Assembly (NCBI GenBank): GCA_949318235.1
Contig: OX439127.1
Span: forward strand, 30,104,196-30,168,195
Direction of reading: 5' to 3'
Length of the DNA stretch: 64,000 nucleotides
From: Ecdyonurus torrentis
Taxonomy: Eukaryota; Arthropoda; Insecta; Ephemeroptera; Heptageniidae
Numbering within the stretch: position 1 is the first letter of the stretch; each line of letters starts with the position of its first letter. Positions 27,886 to 64,000 of this stretch are shown in pieces. The translations under genes were made by a program, and so were the position numbers. The notes beneath the pieces are model-generated. The model ran no database searches and was not told where the DNA came from. It was given only the letters and a program-made list of their open reading frames with translations.

Positions 27886-30413
27886 GAGCTTTCATTTTAA
27901 CTATTTTTAGAGAGGAGAAAAAATTTGGCTGCAAATAATTTTCATACGTTATAGTTCTATCATAACTGCATAAGTGAAAGTATTGTTCGAAATATCCATT
28001 TTTTAAATAACATTAAAAAAAAGTAAAGCTGTTTTAAAAAAAATTGTAATAATAATAATAAAAAAAAGTGGTAGGGCATATACAATTATTATATTGTATT
28101 AGCATATCAATTATTATTTTAAAATTTTATTTTTTTTTAATTAAAAATTGTGTGATTCTTTTTTTTTGGGGTGGGGGGGGCATTTAGTGTCTTTCTAAGG
28201 GTCTACGAAATCTAGTGAACAAATTTCCTTTTGTCACCCATAAGCGGTACCTGTAACTGTTCGTGTAAAATAGAGTACATATTTTAGCTTTTCTTCTAAT
28301 TGAAGATCATTGAGTTAGGTTCGTTTAAAAATAATAAAAATTGAAAGACCTGTGCAAACATACCCATGAAATTTTGATATTGAAAAATAATATCAAAATA
28401 ATAATAAAATCCACATCATTAAAAAAAAAAAAAAAAAAAAAAAAATCAGATTCTTGAAAGGGTATGATTATAGAGTATAGCATTTTTTATTCCAAGATAG
28501 CGTATAAAAGCAGTTTAATGTCATATTGAAATATCGATATATATATAAATAGCATTCAAATTAGCGTGCGCAACGACCAGAATTATTTACAAATTCTTGC
28601 TATAAAAATCTTTCAGAGGTCAAATTATGCATCTTTTATAATTGAAACAAAATCCTGAATTATCACTTTTTTTCTCTATTTGAAGAAGATTCTCAAAGAC
28701 TTAAACTGTTATACGATCCCGGCACTAAAACATTTGTCGGAATACCCCAGCTCTTCTTTAAATCTACCCGAGTCACTAAAAACAATAACAAAATATTTCA
28801 TCAATAAGTTGTTTAACGCAAGTTACAAGTAGAGATAATAAGAGACTTAACCCACAGTACAAAACATGTCTACTGTCTTTTAAAAAATATAATAACTAAA
28901 ATTATATTTATTGATTGCCTATCATTATTTTTACCCAACATCTATACAATCGTTTTCGTGTGTGTTATTAGAGTGCGGGAAGCCATGCAGTTGCGTACGA
29001 TGCTTGTAGCTATTATACTTGCTGTTACAGTGTACGAGCAATATCATACACCCTGCTAAATTTCTATAAAGTAAGCAGTGTTGCCGATATACAAGGCGAA
29101 ATAAAAACAAACACAACATTTTGTTCTTCTTCTAACATAATATATCGCCAGTACAGTCCTGCCTTGGTTCTATCAGCTTACTCGGTAATCTATACTATTA
29201 TCATCGATACGCTATACATCCCAATGCTATAGAGAATATAAATGATTGATTATTATGTCCCTGTTGCATGCGCATATATATTTTCTCTATAGAAAATAGA
29301 CACACCCTGTAAATAAATGGATATAAGAAAATATCATTACTAAATGGTTACATCGTCAATTATAGAAAGTCAAGAACTATGTACAGTACATCACGACTTA
29401 TAACTTAGAGTAAATCTATGAATTAAATTTGCGTAATTTGTACGTCACTGTCAATATATGCAAATTAAATTCTTGGTATCAAAAAGTTAATAGGATTTTT
29501 TGTGTTTAAAAGTAATTGAATAAAATGTGTGTGTGAGAACGAGGTGAGAGAGTGAGAGAATCACTGAGAGTATAATGACTATGTATTATAATTGAACAGT
29601 ATTTTTTTGGATTTATAGTATTCAAAATGTTAAGATTCTTCGCCAATAATCAAACACAACGTTATGAAAGTGTACCTTTGATTGAAACTTAATATATACA
29701 AGATATCTGTACTTATATGTCACTTATTTAGAACAAAGTACTTAGTAGTACACTTGCAGTGTAAGTTATGCATTTGCGAGGTACAAGAAAATTTATTTTG
29801 TCATGTTATATTTCGAGTACATGGCATTTTCATCAACACTGCAACTATCAGCATTGGAAAACATACATAATATAGCGCATCTTCTGCGCTTGACCAACAT
29901 AAAAACGTACTTATAATATACTTATTTACTCAGAGTGACATAAAAACATGGGTCATTGAAACCTTGTGAAAATACATACACTGGACATAGACATGACGAA
30001 TAAACTTGTGTTAACTGTAGTTTAAGATGTGGTAAAATTGAAACTATAACTTTTGATTTATTTATATATTTATCAAGTTTATAAAAGCACATTATATAAT
30101 CTGTCTAAAAATAGGAAACTTGTCGTTAATAGATTATATGTCATATATGATTTGTGATGAAATAATAAATAAGTAATTTCATGAAAATTTAACACTGTTT
30201 ATTTGCATACAATTATATAAGTGGTAACAATAATAATCATATTTAATTAAAAACAAAATATAATAATAGGAGATCTTCATATACCATATATATAATATCT
30301 TCTTGACTATAAGATCTTTCTGTTTTATTTAATTTGATAATGGTTAAGAGATCAAGCAATTAGTATTTTATATCATATGTTTGTATTATAACCCTTATTT
30401 TTTATTGAAAGTA

Positions 30414-40128
<9,715 letters not shown>

Positions 40129-41734
40129 GATAGAAGAGTAAACAAAACTGATTGTTACCCTGAATTTTGACACTAATTGACTATTTTTTAAACAATATAT
40201 TATAACACAAACACCTTAGAGTTAATCAACGAAGAAGTTGTATCAAATTTTACGACTAGTTGCTAGGCTGGCCAAGTAAGCAGTGAGAGGCAAGAGGTGT
40301 AGGATCAGTGACAAAATAAAAAGAGGGAGTGTGAGAAAGAACAGATTCAAATAAAAATATATTATATTATAAAGTATAATATATGTATAGTAGGGTTAGG
40401 AGTGGGTAGGTGTGACAAGTAACAATCAACTGGAGCCAGACCAGCCAAAGGCGGAGATAGTGTTAAGCTGAGGAACGTGATGCGTGGGTGGGCGCCAGTC
40501 AACTTTTTGTCTGCTTATATACTTGTTGAGATCCTAAATAACCTTTCTAGTCAAACCACTTCAACTATACTTTAATATATTCACCTTCCTTTTAAGTCTT
40601 TCAATTAAAAGATTATTATGTCATCGCTTTACTTTAAGTCGTGAATGATCTGCACCTGTAACTACTAGTGTAATTTACATATATTAATATATTTCATGAT
40701 GTCATAGCAAGCCTTTAGATATAGAAAACCGATAAGTTTTTCTTTGCTTCATATAAGGAATGATAATAAATATATTATTATATCATCTGCATAAGACTAT
40801 TTTTAAATATCACTTTCATTACGTTGATCTCACCTTTCTCCCTACATTATCTTTGTAAGTCATTATTTATTACACATTACACAACAAAAAATAAAGTTTA
40901 TAAAAAGAATATATTTTATAGAAAAAAAAAATATATATACTGGTCTAGGTTGAAAGTTGAACGGCTTTTTTGTAATATAATATGAGACTGCATAACGTTT
41001 AATGTTATTTTACTTTTCCTACGTGACCAGAAGCATGCATCGTGTAAGCTGTAAGAGCCTACTAGATAATGTGTATAGAATAGTATAGATTGAGTATTCA
41101 AAGAAAACTGAACACCATAAATAAGGAAACCCAAATGAATGATATTATCCTGGAGTACAATGCGACACTTTAATCTCACATTTTTATAATAAATGATTTT
41201 TTTTTTATCATTTCCTTGTCAGATAGATATACCTTATAAACTATAGTGTTTTTGTTCCGAAATATTTAGAATTTTTTTAAGGTTTGCATATTTTATGATA
41301 GAAAGTGGGAAATGCGCACCTCAAAAATACACTGGCAAAAAAAAATAGTCAAAATTTAATATGGAAACCACGCTACAAAAATTTTAAATCACAAAAATTT
41401 AAAACTTATTAAATAAAAGCACTCTGATGGGTAGAAGTTTTAAAATTTAAGGGATATGAAAAGGATGGAATACTTCTCCGGGGCAATTGATGCCACTTTC
41501 AATTGCTTATTAATTTTTCTTATTGATCTAAAACCGTGATTAATTTCTCATACATTTCACAACCTAAAAAAAAAAAGAAAAAAAAAGGAGAAGTCACAAT
41601 CTGTGTTGATCTGTGTTCGAGAAAAGATAAATATTTTCCAGTGTAAAATGGAACAACTTATTTTGGCGTTAAAATTGCTCCCACTGTACGTTCAAAAATG
41701 TAAGTGTAATATAAGTTATAAATAATATAAAAGT

Positions 41735-41848
<114 letters not shown>

Positions 41849-42394
41849 TCATATTATACTTTTGCAGAAAAATTTTCATTGGTCAAAAATCAGGCAAAAG
41901 AGTCAAATTACGAATTTTGCATTTATTATGGCATATTATATTATATCATTTAACTCGGACCCGGGTATACTTTATGTTTTTATAAGGCTGATAAATGGAT
42001 GCAGTCTTTTCAGTCACTCGAAAAGTTTATATAATATTTTGATGGTACATATAAATGAAATATCTGAAATATTGCATGGTTTAGGTTTAGTTAAAGAACA
42101 CACAAGAACCCCCTCCCCCTCCCCACAATTATAAATAAATCCCTATTTGAAATTAACAATAAAAGACTTGCAAAAGTAGAGGTTTAGTGAGGAAATAAAC
42201 AAACTCACAACCCAACAATACTAACAAAGTGCTAGCAGATATGACTTTGTGTATGCTTTTCTTATGGGGGCAATGAAGCAGCTATAATTCGGATTCGAAT
42301 TATTTCTTGGAGCTGAAATTTTTACTTTAGCTTGCTGAGCCTCAAAGCTTTAGTTTTCATGGATTTGAATCCAATTGGATGAAAAAATAATTTG

Positions 42395-42625
42395 TAACCA
42401 AATTAATTGAAGTGAATTCTTATGCCCACTATGTATGTGGGCATAGGAAAAGGTTGCCGTCCGTGACGTCATTTTGAGACTTTCAAAAATTAATAAAAAA
42501 TGTTTAATGAACTCAAAAATTAGAAATTCACATAACAATCGATTTATGACTACGTCCTCTTTTATAATAATATGCAATAAAATTACACCACCTAAAATTT
42601 TTTAGTCTCTTCCTCATTGTCCTTA
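42395..42625. mobile_element. Partial copy of the 33950-34268 element family
   Basis: Shares TATGCCCAC, GTGACGTCATTTT, AACTCAAAAATTAGAAATTC and the outer end TAAAATTTTTTAGTC with CCTCATTG. The left end is missing. Confidence 0.6.
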
Positions 42626-42972
42626 GTTACAAGTACTGCAAAATTGCCATTAAGCAATTGAAAATAAAATTGTAAAAAAAGAAAAGAAAATAAAATCTAA
42701 TTTTTGGGAATTAAACAAGTATGTAAATTTAATAAATAAAAAATGGCTATTAAAAATAAATAGAAAAAAAGCAAGATATAGTCGAATGCCATCACCTTGA
42801 ACCATTCAACCGTGCATAGTTATATTATTTTAATTTTTTTTAATTTTTAGAGGGCCGCAGACCGCAGTGTAAAATGTTCTGCCAAAACTTATTTTTATCG
42901 GCCCGCAGCTTCATATTTAAGTCATAAACATATGTATATAGGAAACAACTGCTATTCCAACTGATTACGATT

Positions 42973-43025
<53 letters not shown>

Positions 43026-43914
43026 GGCTAAGAAACTTTTTCAGTAAAACATATAAAGTAATTAATAAAACTATATAATTAAATTTCAAATCAATCACCA
43101 ATTAAAATATAGAGTGAACAGTCATTTCTACCATTTTTTTTAATAAATCTATATTGATAAACTTTTTTATATATATATTCATAATTATTATTATTATAGT
43201 ATTTTTTCAAATAATAATATGATAATTATAATTACTAACATAATAATAACTATTCATTGGCTTTTTTTTTGCAATGCTTTATTTTGCTCTACAACTTTTG
43301 ATGTTATATTTATATTGTAATCAACAAGCTTAATTTTTTAAACTAAGTTAAAATGCATATATGGGAAAATATATTTTGTGTACATAGTGTAGACTGACCG
43401 ATAAATTGTCAGATAAAATATCAAAGTAACGGGGTGTATATAAGCGCTTTGAAACATGTCACTCGGGTCAACTCTGCATGGGCATGAGAGATGTACTTTT
43501 TTCACGTTTTCTAAAGCATTTTTTTCCTAAATAATACCGTCATTGTGTACTTTTTTTATTCATTATGCATGCTGTTATGCGAGAGTAAACTGATATATGT
43601 TATTATTTTTAGAAATCTTCGCTTTTTAATTAGTTTTTTTCAATTACGCGTTTGCTATGCTCTGCACTTTATTTTCAATATTTAAAACGTTAATTATAAA
43701 CAAGATGTCATCCCATATTTGAAGCTAAAAGGTCATAATGCGACTATATAAAGAAGACAAAGAGTCAAAGAGTATATTTATTATTTTTATTTTAATTACG
43801 TACTATATGACGCAACTATGACTATAAATATAATATATTATAGTATTATATATTTATGTATTAAAAAATATATTAAAAATAAAATATATATGACCATACT
43901 TTTTGTATATTATG

Positions 43915-44618
43915 CAGGGTTACCGCAACTATTTGAAACATGAAAAGAGGACAGGCCACCCTTGAGGAGGGTGTTGTTTTTTTTTTCTATGGCTTAAAGA
44001 AAACGTAAAGGTCTGCCTATAGTGTTTCTCATTTAAATTTCTCCAAAATCGGCAGAGATGTGTTCTAAAAAAAAAAAATAATAATAATAATAAATAAATA
44101 AATAAATAAAATCCTCACTAGCGTAATCTTAAATTAGGGGACCCTTAGCTTTCCCTGCGAGTTAAACAAAGAAGCTCCATTTTTCAATATTTCACGATTT
44201 TATTTTTTATTCTTTGAGCACTTGATGAATTTTTTAAGTTTTTTTTTTTAAAGTTGTGATGTGAGAGGTGATAAAAATGTGTGGCCAATACTTAAGTTTT
44301 TAGTCATTTTAGAATGTACAAAATATTTAAAAATATTGAAATTTATAAAAATTTGAGGAAAAAAAAAATAGCGGGAGAGAATTAAAAATTAAGCAATATC
44401 ATATCGGAATTTGTTTTTTTCAGGACCTATATTATCATAAAATGATGTTTATATATATATATTTTTTTTTAGTTTATTAGAGTTTCAATCCTTGTGTTTT
44501 TGGCAATACCTATAAAGCATAAAGCTATATAATATATGAATAAATAAATTTTAAGTTTTAGTTAAACTTGCCTGGGCCACAAAATAATTATGTTTTATTT
44601 TTATTAGGAAAAAAGAAT

Positions 44619-44652
<34 letters not shown>

Positions 44653-45008
44653 ATATTTTGAGTCCTGAACCCTGAAATCTAGAGAGATAGAATTTGCATT
44701 TTTTTTTTAAATACAGGAATTTTAGATAATCCTTGATGATGACATCAAAATAGCCCTATCAAGTCAATATTTCTCGAACGTTTTAATTATTGCAGTATTA
44801 ATTATTATTATTAAATTTGTTTCTCGTTTCATTCTCCCAATAAAAAAAGTAAACATAACGTTAAATTGTGACAGGAACATCAAATCGTTTGCTAGCACCT
44901 AAAAGAGGACAGTCCTTGTCCTTTTTGGTACTTGAGAGGACAGAGGACAAACGCCCGAAAAAGAGGATAATATGTCCTCTTCAAAAGAGGACAGTTGATA
45001 TAACCCTG
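43915..45008. mobile_element. Non-autonomous hAT-like transposon with perfect 8-bp target duplication
   Basis: Terminal inverted repeats: CAGGGTTACCGCAACT at the left, CAGGGTTATATCAACT (reverse complement of the right end), 13 of 16 identical. ATATTATG flanks both ends exactly (43907-43914 and 45009-45016). Several subterminal AGAGGACA / TGTCCTCT motifs lie near both ends, typical of hAT transposase-binding arrays. 1094 bp, no transposase reading frame. It contains a copy of the 31840 repeat at 44010-44155. Confidence 0.85.
44010..44155. repeat. Interspersed repeat, copy B, inside the hAT-like element
   Basis: Same block order as 31840-31995: CATTTAAATTTC, AAATCGG, A/T-rich tract, GCGTAAT, TTAAATTAGGGGACCC, TAGCTTTCCC. 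It is either part of the hAT-like family or nested in it. Confidence 0.7.
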
Positions 45009-45539
45009 ATATTATGTTAAATATTCCTATTTCATTATTTCTGTTTCAAAAAAATTAAATTTTATATTTTAATTAAAATATTATAATATTTGTATTTTAT
45101 ATAATTATATATTATATCAATATAACAGGAATCAAATAAATGTTCAGAACCGATATAGTGTATGTATTTGTGGTGTATGATAGTGCCACTACTGCGCTGA
45201 TCGCTATCCTCTCTCTGGTCTATAAAAATGATGCATTTTCATTATACTAATGTTAATAACTGTATAATTATTCATTATGACGAGTGTAAATAAATAAACA
45301 TAATATATTTTACCAACCACAGATTTTTTTCTAATTTAACTACAATTACCTTGGACGTATATTTTGCATTAAATTCGCCTCTCTATAAGGGTGCGCACCT
45401 ACAAATTGCCCTTCCCCCTCCCCCAATACAACAAAATAATTATTTGTGAACTAGATTTACCAATACAGCATTTAAATTAAATGAATATGTATAGCGCGCT
45501 TTGGAATACTAGCGTCATAAGTTGTAAAGTGGTCATTGA

Positions 45540-45742
45540 ATGAAGTAGTACGTAGTAGATTGAACTCCAATCACAAACGTCGAGCCACCTCCTCCTTCCT
45601 TGGCCCGGCTGCTGCTGCCTGCCGCGAGCTACCGCCATCTTAACACACCGTCCACACACCACACCCCGAAAGTATAAACATTTTTGGATGGGAAAGGGTC
45701 GATATCGGCCCGGGGAACGGGATATTAGCCAAACTGGAACTC
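45540..45742 (+). promoter_or_regulatory. GC-rich 5'UTR / promoter-proximal segment of Gprk2
   Basis: Base composition shifts sharply to GC over about 200 bp immediately upstream of the Gprk2 ATG, unlike anything else in the region. It includes GCTACCGCCATCTT at about 45629. There is no TATA box at a sensible distance. The transcription start was not identified. Confidence 0.5.
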
Positions 45743-62056
<16,314 letters not shown>

Positions 62057-62067
62057 TGTGTAGGCTG

Positions 62068-62073
62068 AATAAA
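62068..62073 (+). other. Candidate polyadenylation signal of Gprk2
   Basis: AATAAA 12 bp after the Gprk2 stop codon. It would give a very short 3'UTR; further AT-rich candidates lie downstream. Confidence 0.35.
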
Positions 62074-62182
62074 CGTCCTATGCATATTTGAGTCAGTCAG
62101 TTCAAGCCATCATTGTAATACAATGAAGTAAACAAGAATTCAAATCAATTTTATCACACTCACGTAAACTGTATATAATATA

Positions 62183-62217
<35 letters not shown>

Positions 62218-63455
62218 GTATGCATATGTATGTATATAAATGTATACACACACACACATATACATACATGTATTAAAAGATATACATGCATAAAGATTAA
62301 TAATAACACTAAAAAAAAATGAAGAAAAAGGAGGGGAAAAAAAAAAAAAAAAAAAAAAAAAAACAGCTCTTGATGGCAGCTGCAGATCTGGAGCAAGTGT
62401 AAATTGCGCATAATTCTGTTGTGTTTTCAAGTTAAACTGAATGTTAGTTAACCAGCAAAGCTGTTGACATTTTAGCAGCTAAAATGTAACTGGTAACTAA
62501 CGTAATGGTTACACACTGGTTGTTAAATAACAAAATTTTCTTATCCTATTGCATTAAATATTATAATTTTTTTTATTTGCTTAATATTCCATATTTACCT
62601 GGAATGTGTTGTTATACTCATTAGAGAAAAAAAAAAATCATAATTTCTCACTAATTTTGTTTTTAATATAATATACAGTAAAATCTATCTTTTAACATGA
62701 GATCTGATTTATTTTACATGCAAATTATTTAAGCTTGTTTTAATTATAAAGTGTTTATAATATATAATACATAATATTATAATTAAGTTTATTTATTATT
62801 TGGTCTTAGTTAAAGTATAGTGATTTTACTGTAGTTGTAGTAGAATGAACTATCGAGATTTTAATGTGGCAAAGTGATAGACATGTAAAATAAAATCTGT
62901 CTGGCGAAGTGAATGTGTTTTCAGGTAAAATAAAATAACTTAGTAGGTTAAAACATATATAATATTAAGAAGAAGAAAAAAAAATCATTTGTACTGTATA
63001 TACTATAAGATAATATTAAAGTATTACAAAGTTGCAAGTGAAATATTGATGAGTCCATACAGAAACCTATGTGTTTGCTAACTCATAATATCAACTTGTT
63101 AGCTTCATAATAAAATGACATACATATATAGCATATTGGCGGCAATGAAAGCCTGCATTTGCCAATATTTATATAATACAGTCATTTGTTTAATTATACA
63201 TAGTCCTTTGTTTTTTTTCTATTTGGATTTTAAATCTATTGAATCATTGAACTGTTAATAGTGAGATGATCAATAGATATACAAACACATGAAAACGTAT
63301 TGTTGCAATTACAACATAGTAGCATCTGAAATAGTATGTCTATTTAAATAAACAGTAGAATACCCTTTGAAATATATCAAAATAAGTAACTGTGGTGTAA
63401 TATTGTCTCATCCCAAGGAATGACTGGTTAGTTATTTAGAATAATACAAACATAA

Positions 63456-63485
<30 letters not shown>

Positions 63486-63492
<7 letters not shown>

Positions 63493-63654
63493 GGGTGCTC
63501 CGCTATAATGTCCTAAGTCCATTTGACCTTGAAAAACATTTTTTGCTACAAATGACCTGAAATGGATAAATCCAAAATTTGGGGTTGATTTGACGATTTT
63601 TTATTTTTCAAGGTCAAGTGGACTTAGGACATTATAGCGGAGCACCCTCGATAT
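63486..63654. mobile_element. 169-bp MITE with 47-nt terminal inverted repeats
   Basis: Left end ATATCGAGGGTGCTCCGCTA continuing to about 63537; the right end is its reverse complement (63603-63654) with a single mismatch over about 47 nt. Embedded in TA repeats, consistent with a TA target. No coding. Confidence 0.85.
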
Positions 63655-63675
63655 ATACACACACATATATCATTA

Positions 63676-63710
<35 letters not shown>

Positions 63711-64000
63711 ATATACACATGATTAGTAATAATGTGTTCTGTGGTTACATCGGGACATTTTGTTCCATTTAGACCATGCTCTCACTCTATTGCTATATGT
63801 ACCAACATGTACCATTTTTTCACATATTTCATAATGCTGCACCTAAAAATTCTTGGGTCTGCAACAATATTAATAACAAAAATAATAATAAACAGGGGCT
63901 TTCCCAACAGTTCATATTTTTACAACTGGCTTTTATCCCCCTTCATTTGGGAAAAAAACAACTACCATTATTCATAATTTCATTTTGCAAATTTAATCTT

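Larger units (their letters stand above)
62057..64000. other. Region downstream of Gprk2
   Basis: Probable 3'UTR and intergenic DNA: CA/TA/GT microsatellites (62178-62275, 63674-63715), an A-run (62338-62362) and one MITE. No further gene seen. Confidence 0.5.

Noticed and set aside
45220..45232. TATAAAAA as a TATA box for Gprk2
   Set aside because: About 510 bp upstream of the ATG with an intervening GC-rich segment more typical of a TATA-less promoter; AT-rich background makes chance likely.
45477..45662. Minus-strand 61-aa Arg/Gln-rich frame
   Set aside because: Antisense of the GC-rich Gprk2 5'UTR; composition explains the residues and no splice partner is visible.

Overview
The window is eukaryotic nuclear DNA, almost certainly from an arthropod. 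Every recognisable gene is split by GT-AG (and a few GC-AG) introns. The DNA is strongly AT-rich and unusually loaded with microsatellites and small inverted-repeat transposons. The GPCR kinase ends in an insect Gprk2-type tail, and the lysyl oxidase has two SRCR domains, as I recall for Drosophila Loxl2. I cannot name the species; a crustacean, a non-holometabolan insect or a chelicerate would all fit. One 200-base assembly gap (26301-26500) lies inside a GAAA repeat.

Layout. (1) 1649-3858 (+): the 3' part, or all, of an unrecognised protein of at least 236 aa in 5 exons. (2) 5864-14106 (-): a complete vesicular monoamine transporter (SLC18 / VMAT), 10 exons, 466 aa, including a short acidic last exon separated from the rest. 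(3) 16395-24536 (-): a class C (7tm_3) G-protein-coupled receptor with signal peptide, 10 exons, 838 aa, orphan by eye. (4) 24537-30413: microsatellites, the assembly gap and no supported gene. (5) 30414-40128 (-): a secreted lysyl oxidase-like enzyme with two SRCR domains, 8 exons, 527 aa, with copper and quinone-cofactor residues intact. (6) 40129-45742: intergenic, holding a hAT-like element with a perfect 8-bp target duplication. (7) 45743-62056 (+): a complete GRK4/5/6-class receptor kinase (Gprk2), 14 exons, 587 aa. (8) 62057-64000: downstream DNA with a small TA-flanked MITE.

All exon joins were made by hand. Every one keeps frame and phase, and the products align with remembered family motifs, so the gene models are well supported, but no transcript evidence was available. 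VMAT (amine loading into vesicles), a GPCR and a GPCR kinase all belong to neuromodulatory signalling; I see nothing beyond proximity that links them.

The most interesting unexplained structure is in the transposon layer. Five inverted-repeat elements between 48.2 and 63.7 kb, otherwise unrelated in length and interior, share one terminal motif (ATATCGA then TGTTGCG). Two of them have ends built from 33-bp tandem subrepeats, like Foldback elements. The window also holds a roughly 890-bp near-perfect hairpin inside the VMAT first intron, a TTAA-flanked MITE, a 32-nt perfect palindrome framed by 7-bp direct repeats, and three GC-AG introns among about 42.
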